DNA from: an uncultured bacterium | GTDB lineage: Bacteria; Bacillota; Clostridia; Oscillospirales; Ruminococcaceae | Length of the DNA: 21,678 bases | Direction of reading: 5' to 3' | Assembly (NCBI GenBank): GCA_905214265.1 | Contig: CAJMLQ010000042.1 | Location: 1-21,678 of the forward strand | Part shown: positions 6,594-14,902 of the stretch, one piece after another | How positions within the stretch are numbered: position 1 is the stretch's first letter | How the letters are laid out: the number at the start of each line of letters is the position of its first letter | The notes under the pieces: generated by a model | Told to the model about the DNA's origin: nothing | Seen by the model: the letters and a program-made list of their open reading frames with translations, nothing else | Database searches by the model: none | Position numbers and translations under genes: made by a program

Positions 6594-8471
6594 TTACCCG
6601 AAAACCCGCTCCATCCGCAGCAGACAAATTTCTCCTTCCGCCGCCGGGACTGTCTGCTCCACCCGGATCTCCCGCACCGCCTCGCCGGGATACGGATCCT
6701 CCACCAGGAAAGTAAAGCTGGTGGTGCCGTCTGCCTCCCGCTGGGGCAGGGTGGTAAAGCTGACCTCAATGAGCAGATTGTCCACCTGGAAAATGTCAAA
6801 GGCCCCATCCAGACTGCGGTCCCAGAACCTGTCCCGATTGGTGATGTTCACCCCGTAAACCAGCGGGATCTCCAGTGTTTTTCCGCTTTCATACTCAATG
6901 ACGTACTTCCCGATGGGCGACGGCGGCACCGGCATGCTGGTAATGTAGACCCACGGTCTGAGGATCGTAGTATTGTGGGTAATGGCAAAATGCGGCTTTT
7001 TCCGCAGGCCCCGGTATTTGTAATCGAACAGCTCCTGGAACAGCACTGGCAACAGCTCGGTGTATTCCTCATCCCGGAACCGTGGTCCCCAATAAAGCCG
7101 GCACCCGAATACCAGGTCCATTAGCACCGCATCCCGCTGAAGGCTGTCCTCCGTGGAGAAGGTCCAACTGGATGTAGCGCCGCCCCGCACTCCGGCCGCG
7201 ATCCGTTCCTCCCAGTGGGGCATCTTCTGCGGAGAAAAGTTCCCGAAGGTCACCGGGAACCCCCGCTTCAGAAATTCCTGCTCCAGCTCCTCCCGCAGTT
7301 CCCAGTACCAGTGGTGGCACCAGATTTCCCGTGGAATTCGGTCAATGGCAGGCCACGTGGCTTCCATGACCGTGACACGGCTGCCGTTGTCGTTGAAAAT
7401 GTGCCGCTCCGCACCGCCAAAGGTCTGCCCTGTCTTATCCCGCACATCCAGCAGCTTTTCCGGCCAAATCATCGTCCCGATCCCCCGCTCCCCCAAATAT
7501 CCGGCGATCTTCTTGACGTCCTCCGCGTAAATGTCCGCCGGTTCCCGTTTCCGGCAGCGCTCACAAATGCCGTAGCTGTAATATTCGTCGTGGCCGATGT
7601 GGACCAGATCCGGCTGGAAAACCTCAAGAATCTCATCCAACACATCGAATACCAGCTCGTACACCGCCGGGTTGGAAGGGCAGTAGGCATCCGGGAAGGG
7701 GTCGCAGGCCCGCTCCGCCAGCTCCGGATGCCGGGTCAGCAGATAGTCGCTGTGGCTCAGGGTCGGCACCTCCGGAATCACCCGGAGTCCCCGGTCCCGG
7801 CAGTAATCTGCCAGTCCTCTCACGGTTTCCTGGGATAGGAACTGCCCGCCGCCATTCTCAAAATGGATGGAATTTTTCTCCCACCGGAACATGTGCTGGA
7901 TCTCGTCCGCCCGCTGGGGATACCGGGCCATCTCCCGGCAGTACTCGATCCATCCCTCGTTAATTTCCGGATGGCGCTTATACTCCATCGCCCCTCCGAT
8001 CTCCAAAATGATCGTATTGTGTCGGTAGTAGCACGCCATGTCGATGATCCTTTTGAACTCTTCGATCCCATCCGGGGCGGGCAGGTACAGCTTAAGCCCC
8101 CGGAAGCTGCATTTGGGCACACTGTATTGAAGCCCGCAGGGGATCCCCTCCCCGTCCGCCTGCTGGATGAGGGCATACGCGCCATACAGCCGCCCGCAGC
8201 GGGTCTCCGCATAAATGGTTGCCGTTTCTCCTTCCGCCGCGATCACAAAGGCGTCCGAACCGCTGGCATAGTCCGCGCCCAGTTCTTCCCGGACCCGTTC
8301 CCGGACCGTTTCCGGAATTTCCTCCTCCAGCGTAATCCGCCGGAATCCATCCGGACCGCTTGGCAATCCCTCTAAAATTTTCCGCATCACCGAATCATCC
8401 GGCAGCTCCGCCTGAAAAGCAAGGGGCTTCCTCCCCGACAGCTTTGCGGCTGTATATAGTTTCTCCATCAT
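6594..8471 (-). CDS. GH20 family beta-N-acetylhexosaminidase-like glycosidase, cytoplasmic
   Basis: Protein of 625 residues. GH20 enzymes remove terminal beta-linked GlcNAc or GalNAc by substrate-assisted catalysis. The N-terminal part (about 40-120) fits the small alpha/beta GH20b domain, ending in FRGLKLYLPAPDG. The TIM barrel covers about 122-460. The catalytic Asp-Glu pair is in HIGHDEYY, D295 and E296; the usual form is HxGGDE, so His replaces the second Gly. WPEKLL and WCHHWYW supply barrel aromatics. A C-terminal beta region (about 500-625) is unassigned. There is no signal peptide, so it should act on imported sugar in the cytoplasm. The start at 8471 fits the promoter at 8517-8545 and a GGCGG upstream. 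It is divergent from the importer operon, with which it appears to be co-regulated. The exact substrate is not evident. Confidence 0.88.
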   Translation of the reverse strand: MMEKLYTAAKLSGRKPLAFQAELPDDSVMRKILEGLPSGPDGFRRITLEEEIPETVRERVREELGADYASGSDAFVIAAEGETATIYAETRCGRLYGAYALIQQADGEGIPCGLQYSVPKCSFRGLKLYLPAPDGIEEFKRIIDMACYYRHNTIILEIGGAMEYKRHPEINEGWIEYCREMARYPQRADEIQHMFRWEKNSIHFENGGGQFLSQETVRGLADYCRDRGLRVIPEVPTLSHSDYLLTRHPELAERACDPFPDAYCPSNPAVYELVFDVLDEILEVFQPDLVHIGHDEYYSYGICERCRKREPADIYAEDVKKIAGYLGERGIGTMIWPEKLLDVRDKTGQTFGGAERHIFNDNGSRVTVMEATWPAIDRIPREIWCHHWYWELREELEQEFLKRGFPVTFGNFSPQKMPHWEERIAAGVRGGATSSWTFSTEDSLQRDAVLMDLVFGCRLYWGPRFRDEEYTELLPVLFQELFDYKYRGLRKKPHFAITHNTTILRPWVYITSMPVPPSPIGKYVIEYESGKTLEIPLVYGVNITNRDRFWDRSLDGAFDIFQVDNLLIEVSFTTLPQREADGTTSFTFLVEDPYPGEAVREIRVEQTVPAAEGEICLLRMERVFG

Positions 8472-8516
8472 CGTTGCATTCCGCCTTTCCGCCGGCTGAT
8501 TGTCCGGTCACTTTCC

Positions 8517-8545
8517 ATGATACGGAACCCGCGCCCAGAATGCAA
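8517..8545 (-). promoter_or_regulatory. Promoter of the GH20 gene
   Basis: On the minus strand TTGCAT (8540-8545) and TATCAT (8517-8522) are spaced 17 bp. The leader would be about 40 bases. The -35 box directly abuts a TTGTGCAG repeat (8546-8553), the layout expected when an AraC-type activator contacts RNA polymerase. Confidence 0.75.
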
Positions 8546-8577
8546 CTGCACAAAACAGAAACCTTCTGCACAATTTT
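8546..8577 (-). promoter_or_regulatory. Direct-repeat operator of the GH20 promoter
   Basis: The octamer TTGTGCAG occurs twice on the minus strand (8566-8573 and 8546-8553), exactly 20 bp apart. The proximal copy touches the -35 box. The distal copy lies within AAAATTGTGCAGAAG (8563-8577), a 15-base string that recurs unchanged at the divergent promoter. Two repeats on one DNA face next to -35 is the usual pattern for AraC-family activators. The membrane AraC regulator at 12550-14787 is the likely binder. Confidence 0.75.
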
Positions 8578-8654
8578 CACTGTTTTTTTGTTTCTCTAAA
8601 CATTTTTCTCCGTACCCTCACATAAATTCCAGCCATCGCTCCCGGCATCCGCCC

Positions 8655-8683
8655 CTCTCAGGATACCGAGAGCGCCTTTTTTT
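8655..8683 (+). terminator. Weak terminator-like hairpin between the divergent promoters
   Basis: CTCTC (8655-8659) pairs with GAGAG (8668-8672), followed by CGCC and a run of seven T (8677-8683). The stem is short. It sits between the two operator regions with no gene before it on the plus strand, so it may block stray transcription towards the importer operon, or it may be a remnant. Confidence 0.3.
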
Positions 8684-8728
8684 CAGGGTTTGGCAGCTTA
8701 TCTTAATAAATATGCAAAATATCCAGAT

Positions 8729-8760
8729 AAAATTGTGCAGAAGCTTTAAAATATGTGAAG
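8729..8760 (+). promoter_or_regulatory. Direct-repeat operator of the importer promoter
   Basis: TTGTGCAG (8733-8740) is followed exactly 20 bp later by ATGTGAAG (8753-8760), a six-of-eight match, and the second copy abuts the -35 box. The first copy lies in AAAATTGTGCAGAAG (8729-8743), identical to the string at the GH20 promoter. Taken with the -35 boxes, the two sites align over 38 bases with 29 identities. This points to one regulator driving both promoters. Confidence 0.75.
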
Positions 8761-8791
8761 TTGTTTTTCATAATGCCCCATGCTATTATGA
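8761..8791 (+). promoter_or_regulatory. Importer operon promoter with an overlapping inverted repeat
   Basis: TTGTTT (8761-8766) and TATTAT (8784-8789) are spaced 17 bp. An inverted repeat TCATAAT (8768-8774) and ATTATGA (8785-8791) overlaps the spacer and -10 box and could hold a repressor. Transcription would start near 8796, which rules out start codons further upstream in the same frame for the permease gene. Confidence 0.7.
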
Positions 8792-8862
8792 GTGCATCGG
8801 AAAGAGATGACAAATCCCAGCCATTTCCGCACGATATTCACTGGAAAGGAGCGTGCTGGACT

Positions 8863-9807
8863 TTGAACGTCCTCAAGGAACGAACAGTCCCCGCCGCCCG
8901 CAAGGGCTTGAGCCGGAACGCGAAAGAAAACATTGAGCTGTACCTCATCATGCTGCCAACCATCCTCTTAATCATTATTTTTATGTACATTCCTCTTTAT
9001 GGGGTGGTCATTGCCTTCCAGGATTACGTCCCCGGCGCGCCTTTCTTCGGCCCGGGCACCCATTGGGTCGGCTTAAAGCATTTTCAGAACTTCATCTCCT
9101 CCTACTACTTTACCCGAATCGTCAAAAACACTCTGATCCTCAACCTGATGAATCTGGGAATGGGCTTCTGGGTACCCATCGCTTTCGCCCTCCTGCTCAA
9201 CGAACTGAAGGACAACTTCTTTAAAAAATTTGTCCAGACCGCCAGCTACCTCCCCTACTTCATCTCTTCTGTGGTCGTGGCCGGAATGGTCCTCTCCTTC
9301 ACTGCCACCGACGGCATCATCAACAAGTTCGTCGCCGCTATGGGAGGCACGGTCCAGGCCTGGAACACCAAGGCGTCCGCCTTCCCCTGGATCTACACCC
9401 TGACCTGCGTGTGGCAGTCCTTCGGCTGGGGAAGCATCCTCTATCTCTCCTCCATCTCCTCCATCGACCCCAATCTCTATGAGGCGGCGGACCTGGATGG
9501 CGCAGGACGGCTCAAAAAAATCTGGTACGTCACCCTTCCCTTTATGCTGCCCCTGATCATCATCCAGCTGATCTTCGCCATCGGCGGCCTGATGTCCATC
9601 GGCACGGAGATGATCCTCCTGATGTACAATCCTTCCACCTACGCCACCGCCGACGTCATCGGCACCTACGTCTACCGGGAGGGCTTGCTTGGCGGAAATT
9701 TCAGCCCCGGTGCCGCGTCCGGCCTCTTTATGTCGGTCATCAACCTGATCCTGACTTTTGGGGCCAACACCCTGTCCCGCAAATTCACCGACTACTCGCT
9801 CTGGTAA
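8863..9807 (+). CDS. ABC sugar transporter permease, LplB type (CUT1)
   Basis: Inner-membrane permease of about 314 residues with six membrane segments, forming a heterodimer with the next gene product. The EAA loop that docks the ATPase is clear: YEAADLDGAGRLKKIWYVTLP from residue 206. The chosen start is TTG 8863, giving MNVLKERTVPAARKG, because AAAGGAG lies at 8845-8851 and the promoter -10 box at 8784-8789 excludes the longer frame beginning at 8755. Spacing of 11 bases from the ribosome site is slightly long, so the start is moderately sure. The next gene begins 12 bases after the stop. No ATPase gene is nearby, as is common for this family, which borrows an MsmK-type ATPase. Confidence 0.92.
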   Translation: MNVLKERTVPAARKGLSRNAKENIELYLIMLPTILLIIIFMYIPLYGVVIAFQDYVPGAPFFGPGTHWVGLKHFQNFISSYYFTRIVKNTLILNLMNLGMGFWVPIAFALLLNELKDNFFKKFVQTASYLPYFISSVVVAGMVLSFTATDGIINKFVAAMGGTVQAWNTKASAFPWIYTLTCVWQSFGWGSILYLSSISSIDPNLYEAADLDGAGRLKKIWYVTLPFMLPLIIIQLIFAIGGLMSIGTEMILLMYNPSTYATADVIGTYVYREGLLGGNFSPGAASGLFMSVINLILTFGANTLSRKFTDYSLW

Positions 9808-9819
9808 AGGAGGCCTTTT

Positions 9820-10725
9820 ATGACAACCACCGCACCTGCTCCCCGCCGGCGCAGAAAATTTGACCCGGCACAGCCCTTCCTGATCGTGCTGTGCATCCTG
9901 GTCTGCTTTATTACGATCTATCCCATGTACTACGTCTTTATCATGTCCATCTCCGACCCGGCCGAGGTCGCCCGAGGAGCTGTCACCTTCTGGCCCAAGG
10001 GCTTCTACCTTGGCAGCTACCAGACCATCTTCCGGGACGGGAAGCTCTGGCGTGCCTATGGAAACACGATTTTCTACGCCGCCGCTTCCACCCTCCTGAT
10101 GCTCGCCACCACCGTCCTCATGGCCTACCCGCTGACCCGCCCCAACCTGAAATTTCGCAAGGCCGTCGTCTTTTTCCTCTTGGTACCCATGTACTTCGGC
10201 GGCGGCCTGATCCCCTACTTTCTTCTGATCTATAAACTGGGGATCTACAACACCGTCTGGGCGATGATCCTCCCCAGCGTCAGCATCTGGAACATCATCC
10301 TCTGCCGCACCTTTTTCATGTCCATTCCCGGCGAGGTGGCGGAGTCGGCCACCATCGACGGCGCCAACCATTTTCAGACCCTCTGGCGAATCTACCTTCC
10401 CCTTTCCAAGCCAGTGATGGCCGTTATCGCCATCTACACCATTGTCGGCGTTTGGAATTCCTGGTTCAACGCCATGGTCTACCTCCCCAATGAGGATCTG
10501 CATCCTCTCCAGATGTACCTCCAGCGCATTCTTATCGCCCAGACTGTAGACCTGAAAAAGATTATGACCATGAGCGAGATGCAGGATGCGGTCAAACAGA
10601 TGCTCTCCTCCCAGCAGCTGAAATACAGCATGATTTTTTTCATCTCAGCCCCCATCATGCTCATCTATCCCTGCTTCCAGAAATATTTTATCAAGGGCGT
10701 TATGCTTGGTTCGCTGAAAGGATAG
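9820..10725 (+). CDS. ABC sugar transporter permease, YtcP/LplC type (CUT1)
   Basis: Second permease of the importer, 301 residues with six membrane segments. The ATPase-docking EAA loop reads AESATIDGANHFQTLWRIYLP near residue 173, and the C-terminal FQKYFIKGVMLGSLKG is the standard ending of YtcP-like permeases. AAAGGAGG is well placed before ATG 9820. It sits between its partner permease and the binding protein in one operon. The substrate is not evident from the sequence; relatives carry complex oligosaccharides. Confidence 0.94.
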   Translation: MTTTAPAPRRRRKFDPAQPFLIVLCILVCFITIYPMYYVFIMSISDPAEVARGAVTFWPKGFYLGSYQTIFRDGKLWRAYGNTIFYAAASTLLMLATTVLMAYPLTRPNLKFRKAVVFFLLVPMYFGGGLIPYFLLIYKLGIYNTVWAMILPSVSIWNIILCRTFFMSIPGEVAESATIDGANHFQTLWRIYLPLSKPVMAVIAIYTIVGVWNSWFNAMVYLPNEDLHPLQMYLQRILIAQTVDLKKIMTMSEMQDAVKQMLSSQQLKYSMIFFISAPIMLIYPCFQKYFIKGVMLGSLKG

Positions 10726-10776
10726 GGTTTCCCTTTTCTTTTCTATATGTTATACTTTAATTTAGGAGGCAATCAT

Positions 10777-12453
10777 ATGAACATCCAGAAAAGCATCCAA
10801 AAATCGACTGCATGGATCCTTTCCGGTATCCTTGCAGCCGCGGCCCTGACAGGCTGCGGCGGGAACAGCGGCGGTTCCTCTTCCGCCGGATCTTCCACCC
10901 CCTCCTCCGGCGGGAACTCCCAGACTTCTTCGGAAAGCGGCGCCGCCCAGCACACCATCACCGTTCTCGGCAAGGACCGGCGCTTCGACTGCGCTCCCTT
11001 CTCCGACCGCGACCAGTACCCCGCCTGGCAGGCCGTTGAAAAACTGTTGAGCGACGCCGGCGTCACCTGCGAATTCGAACTGGTTCCCAAGGAGCAGTAC
11101 CCCACCGTCATCAAGACCCGTATGGCCGCCGCCAGCGACCTGCCCGACGTGGTCAACCTCTCTGACCTGTCGGACCAGGAGGTTCTGGATATGGGCGCTC
11201 AGGGCTTGCTCGTGGACATCAAGTCGGCCATTGACCAGTACTCCAACGGCAACACCCTCTCCATGTGGAAAAAATACTGGCCCAACGCCGTCAAGCAGCT
11301 CTCCACTCCGGAGGGCAAGATTTACTGGTATCCCGGCCTCTCCTACCGCAAGCTCAACGGCGCGGACACCCGCGGCACCGGCTTCGCCATCCAGTATCGG
11401 AAGGACTGGCTCGACGCTTTGAATCTCACTGCCCCGACGACAGTAGACGAGCTGTACACCGTTCTCAAGGCCTTCCGTGACAGCGATGCCAACGGTAACG
11501 GCACACCGGACGAGATCGCCCTTTTTGCTGTCGACAACTTTAACAACGGCATCGCTCAGTCTTTCGGCCTTGCACCTGGTCTCTTTGACATTGAGAACAG
11601 TACCGACAAAGCCGTCACGCCCTGGCTCCAGCCCGGCATCAAGCCCTATCTGGAGTACATGAAGAAGCTCGTGGCCGACGGCATCATCGACGCCTCCCTC
11701 ATCGGTGCAACCAACGAGGTCAGCGACCAGAAGGTCACGGAGAATAAAGCAGGCGCCCTGTGCAGCTATGTCCAGCAAAACTGGCTGGAGTCCATGGCCG
11801 CCGTAGACGGTGCGGAATACGCGCCCATTATGCCTACCGCCGTGGACGGCATCAACCCCGTCTTCCGCCGTGAGCCTTCCGCCCTGGTCTATCAGCGCTT
11901 CGGCGTAACCAAAAACTGCAAGGATCTGGAAGGCGCCGTTGCCCTCTTTGATGTCCTTTACACCGAAGAATATGCCGAACTGAGCATGTGGGGCGTGGAA
12001 GGTGTCTCTTTCAAATGGGACGGCGACCGCAAGGTACTGATTCATCCGGATTATACCGATGAGCAGCGCGCAGAATCCAAGGAATCCGTCGGCAACCACC
12101 TCTGCGGGAATACTGTATTTCCTGTTGTGAATATTCAGGAAGAATGGGCAGACGTGCTCCTCAAATCGGGTGTCTCCCAGGCCAAGCAGGACTTCGAGAG
12201 CGCCATGCAGTCCTACGACTATGACTTCTTCACCTCCATGGCCATCGCGATGCCCACGGAAGAGGAAAGCGCCGCCATTGACCAGTACTTCACCACTCTC
12301 GACACCTACTCGAAAGAGCTTCTGGTCAACATCATCCTTGGCAATAAGCCCCTGGAAGAGCTGGATGCCGCTATTGAAGAAATGAAGAGTATGGGCTTGG
12401 AGGAAGTTCTGGCCGCCTGCCAGTCCCGCCACGACCGCTTCATGGCTTCCTGA
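10777..12453 (+). CDS. Lipoprotein solute-binding protein of the sugar importer (LplA-like)
   Basis: Extracellular, membrane-tethered binding protein of 558 residues that captures the sugar for the two permeases. The signal peptide starts MNIQKSIQKSTAWILSG and ends in the lipobox LTGC with C27 as the lipidated residue. A Gly/Ser-rich linker follows. The remaining sequence fits the large LplA-type binding proteins, including the DSDANGNGTPDE loop near residue 235, which looks like their Ca-binding loop. The start was set at ATG 10777, after AGGAGG at 10764-10769; the frame is open further upstream but without a ribosome site. A hairpin with a T run after the gene probably makes its mRNA more abundant or stable than that of the downstream regulator. 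Confidence 0.93.
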   Translation: MNIQKSIQKSTAWILSGILAAAALTGCGGNSGGSSSAGSSTPSSGGNSQTSSESGAAQHTITVLGKDRRFDCAPFSDRDQYPAWQAVEKLLSDAGVTCEFELVPKEQYPTVIKTRMAAASDLPDVVNLSDLSDQEVLDMGAQGLLVDIKSAIDQYSNGNTLSMWKKYWPNAVKQLSTPEGKIYWYPGLSYRKLNGADTRGTGFAIQYRKDWLDALNLTAPTTVDELYTVLKAFRDSDANGNGTPDEIALFAVDNFNNGIAQSFGLAPGLFDIENSTDKAVTPWLQPGIKPYLEYMKKLVADGIIDASLIGATNEVSDQKVTENKAGALCSYVQQNWLESMAAVDGAEYAPIMPTAVDGINPVFRREPSALVYQRFGVTKNCKDLEGAVALFDVLYTEEYAELSMWGVEGVSFKWDGDRKVLIHPDYTDEQRAESKESVGNHLCGNTVFPVVNIQEEWADVLLKSGVSQAKQDFESAMQSYDYDFFTSMAIAMPTEEESAAIDQYFTTLDTYSKELLVNIILGNKPLEELDAAIEEMKSMGLEEVLAACQSRHDRFMAS

Positions 12454-12470
12454 CCCCACTTCTGAAACAT

Positions 12471-12518
12471 ACGGCAGCTGCCGCCCGGTGAAAATTCGCC
12501 GGGCGTACTGCTGTTTTT
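12471..12518 (+). terminator. Terminator or attenuator after the binding-protein gene
   Basis: CGCCCGG (12482-12488) pairs with CCGGGCG, extended by partly matched ACGGCAG and CTGCTGT, and followed by TTTTT (12514-12518). The AraC gene begins 31 bases further on without a clear promoter, so the hairpin probably reduces rather than stops transcription. Confidence 0.7.
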
Positions 12519-12549
12519 CCGCTGCAAATTTCATAAAGGAGCGCGTTCT

Positions 12550-14787
12550 ATGAATTCTCCCCGACAATCACCCCACCGCCATTATACCAGCCGCACCTTC
12601 TGGACCTTTTTCTTTTCCTACGTGGTCCTTCTCACCACGCTGATCACGATCATGGCGGCTTTCTCTTGGTACGGCACGGTCCAGCGGGTCAAGCGGGAGA
12701 CGGCGCTGAAAACCTTGGAGGATTCCCGCAGCGTCAGCTGCCAGCTCAACGAGGAACTGCAAAAGCTGGTGACAAACACGCAGCAGCTCCGGCAGGTCTC
12801 CTGGGTACACAAGCTCTACTCCGGCGCAGCCGCCTTTGACAGCTATTTCGATGCCAACCGCCGTCGGGAAATCCTCCTGGAGATGCCCTTCTATCTGGGC
12901 AACTCCAGTATCGTCATGGATATGGCCCTCCTCTTTCCGGAGCGGAACGTCTGTGTCTCCACCAAGGGGTGGCTCTCTCTGGACGAGTATCTGCGGCTTC
13001 TCAGAATCCCAGAGGCACAGCAGGCGGTGGTCCTCACAGATATCCGTTCCGCCTCCTCCCTGCGGGAATGCCCCGTCCTGGAAGAGTCGCTTTCTTCCAA
13101 TGCCCTGGTTCTGACCGCGCCCTTGGAGAACATTCCCCGGCCTCGAGCCTATATCTGCTACCTGGTCAGTCTCCGCTCGCTCCAGGAAACCTCTGCCCGC
13201 ATGATGCCGGATTCCATGCTGTCCCTGCGCATCAGCCGGTCGGACGGCAGCCCGATCCTGACCTCCGGCGCTTCCTTTTCCGACCTGCCGGAAGACGCCG
13301 TCCAGACGTCCTATCCGGGTGCCCTCCTCGGCTGGAAGTATCAGTATGTTTTCTCTCCCAGCGCCTCCGCTATTCCTGCCGAGGAGTTTTTCACGCTGCT
13401 CGGGCTGTATATTGCCTTCTTTTTGGCGGGGATCTTCCTCTCCTACCTGCTTTCCATCCTCACCTATCGCCCCCTGGGCCGGGTGCTCAGCCGGATCTCT
13501 CAGCACAACAGCACCCCACCCTCCGATCCCCATCTTTCCGATTACCGCATCATCGAGCATTCCTTCGAGACCCTGGAGGAGGAAAATCTTCGGATGAAGG
13601 CCAGCGCGGAGCAGTACGAAAAGATGGTCCGCACAGACGTGGTCAAACAGCTTTTGAAGGGCTACTTCGACCAAAACGCCATCCAGCAGGACCTCGTCCG
13701 CTACCGCATCCCCTTCTCCGCCGCCGGTTTCTATCAGGTGCTCGTCCTTTCCGGTGCCGGCTCCGACAGCGCCCGCATGGAGCCATATACGGCAGTGGAA
13801 CTGATGAACGGCCTCCACAGCCGCTTGGATTCCCTCAATGGCTGCCAGCATGAGCTTGTCGAAAGCATGGACGGGGACCTGATCGCCATCCTCTCTTTCT
13901 CTGAGCAGGAATCCTCCTCCCAGGTCAACACGGCCTTTGTGCGGGAGTTGATCTCCCTCTGCACCCCCTACTTTTCCCAGCGTCCCCTCATCAGCGTCGG
14001 TGGGCTCCACGAGGGCTTCATCGGAATCAGCGTCTCCTATCATTTTGCCGTAGACCAGCGGACCCACCTTCCCCGCAGCTGGGAGTTCGCCTTCAGCGAC
14101 GATTCCGACTCCAGCCAGTACTACTACCCACTGGAGTGGGAGACCCAGCTGATCTCCAGCCTGAAGGCCGGAAACCACGCCTCTGCAGACCGTATCCTGG
14201 AGGAGCTGCGCCGGGAAAACCGCCGCCTGAAGCCCTCCGAAAGCGATGGCAGCTCCTCCAAGGCCGGGGTGAAGCTGATCTCCATGATCCTGGAAACCCT
14301 TCTCCGGGTCACATCAGAGCTGTCCATCAACGACCGCCTTTTCATGGACGACTTGGACGTAGTCTTCACCAACGAACCCTTCGACTGCAAGTGGGAGTGC
14401 CTGCATTCCATCAGCACCCAGATCTGTTTCCTGGCCGCCCGCGAAAAGGAGGTCCCCGCCGGCAGCCTCGGCCAGGATCTGATTGCCTACGTGGACGAAC
14501 ATTTCCGTGACAGCGACCTTTGCCTCAAAACCCTGGGCGACCGGTTCAGCCTGTCCATCCAAAGCATCTCCAAGCTTTTCAAAGCGGCGGCGGACGACAC
14601 TTTCTATAACTACCTCTACCACAAACGGATGGAATACGCCTGCGAACTGCTCCGCACCACCAGCGGTACCATGCAGAATATCGCAAAGCAGATCGGCTAC
14701 GAAAACGAATTCTCCTTCAAGCGGGCCTTCATTCGCTATACCGGTACCCGCCCCAAGGATTACATGGAGAATAACCGCCAGCTGTAA
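12550..14787 (+). CDS. Membrane-anchored AraC-family regulator of the importer operon
   Basis: Protein of 745 residues. A membrane segment at about 17-39 and another at about 281-303 enclose an extracytoplasmic sensor region of some 240 residues. A cytoplasmic linker follows, and a C-terminal AraC HTH pair occupies roughly 643-745 (SLSIQSISKLFKAAADDTF, then IAKQIGYENEFSFKRAFIRY and TGTRPKDYMEN). Such one-component regulators, common in Firmicutes next to LplB/YtcP importers, are thought to sense sugar or loaded binding protein outside the cell and activate transcription directly. AAAGGAG precedes ATG 12550. Its likely targets are the matched operators at 8546-8577 and 8729-8760. No aspartate-receiver domain is present, which separates it from YesN-type response regulators. 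Confidence 0.92.
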   Translation: MNSPRQSPHRHYTSRTFWTFFFSYVVLLTTLITIMAAFSWYGTVQRVKRETALKTLEDSRSVSCQLNEELQKLVTNTQQLRQVSWVHKLYSGAAAFDSYFDANRRREILLEMPFYLGNSSIVMDMALLFPERNVCVSTKGWLSLDEYLRLLRIPEAQQAVVLTDIRSASSLRECPVLEESLSSNALVLTAPLENIPRPRAYICYLVSLRSLQETSARMMPDSMLSLRISRSDGSPILTSGASFSDLPEDAVQTSYPGALLGWKYQYVFSPSASAIPAEEFFTLLGLYIAFFLAGIFLSYLLSILTYRPLGRVLSRISQHNSTPPSDPHLSDYRIIEHSFETLEEENLRMKASAEQYEKMVRTDVVKQLLKGYFDQNAIQQDLVRYRIPFSAAGFYQVLVLSGAGSDSARMEPYTAVELMNGLHSRLDSLNGCQHELVESMDGDLIAILSFSEQESSSQVNTAFVRELISLCTPYFSQRPLISVGGLHEGFIGISVSYHFAVDQRTHLPRSWEFAFSDDSDSSQYYYPLEWETQLISSLKAGNHASADRILEELRRENRRLKPSESDGSSSKAGVKLISMILETLLRVTSELSINDRLFMDDLDVVFTNEPFDCKWECLHSISTQICFLAAREKEVPAGSLGQDLIAYVDEHFRDSDLCLKTLGDRFSLSIQSISKLFKAAADDTFYNYLYHKRMEYACELLRTTSGTMQNIAKQIGYENEFSFKRAFIRYTGTRPKDYMENNRQL

Positions 14788-14805
14788 GCCGAAAGACCGC
14801 CAAAG

Positions 14806-14845
14806 GGGCGGCGTTCCCACAAAAATGGGACGCCGTCCTTTTTCC
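14806..14845 (+). terminator. Terminator of the importer operon
   Basis: GGCGGCGTTCCCA pairs with TGGGACGCCGTCC across a short A-rich loop, with a one-base bulge, and a T run follows (14839-14843). It lies about 20 bases after the stop codon of the AraC gene and before a new promoter. Confidence 0.85.
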
Positions 14846-14849
14846 TCCC

Positions 14850-14878
14850 TTGATTCCCCCCGCAGAATTGGTTATAAT
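14850..14878 (+). promoter_or_regulatory. Promoter of the siroheme/DUF6125/GNAT operon
   Basis: TTGATT (14850-14855) and TATAAT (14873-14878) are spaced 17 bp. The start codon is 25 bases past the -10 box, so the leader is very short. This fixes ATG 14903 as the start of the first gene rather than upstream codons in the same open frame. Confidence 0.82.
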
Positions 14879-14902
14879 GGAAAAAAGGAAGGAGGAAGCA
14901 GC

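Noticed and set aside
8755..8862. Upstream extension of the first permease frame to ATG 8755
   Set aside because: The codons overlap the operator, -35 and -10 boxes of the promoter and encode no permease-like sequence. The ribosome site favours TTG 8863.
9073..10503. Long open frame (476 codons) on the minus strand across the two permease genes
   Set aside because: It is antisense to two clear permeases, has no ribosome site, and its translation is low-complexity Gly/Asp/Val-rich, as expected from GC-rich third positions.
10762..12567. Open frame of 601 codons on the minus strand over the binding-protein gene
   Set aside because: It is antisense to a well-supported lipoprotein, and the product has no recognisable motif.
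12568..14178. Open frame of 536 codons on the minus strand within the AraC gene
   Set aside because: It is a shadow of the AraC coding frame with no start signal or family resemblance.
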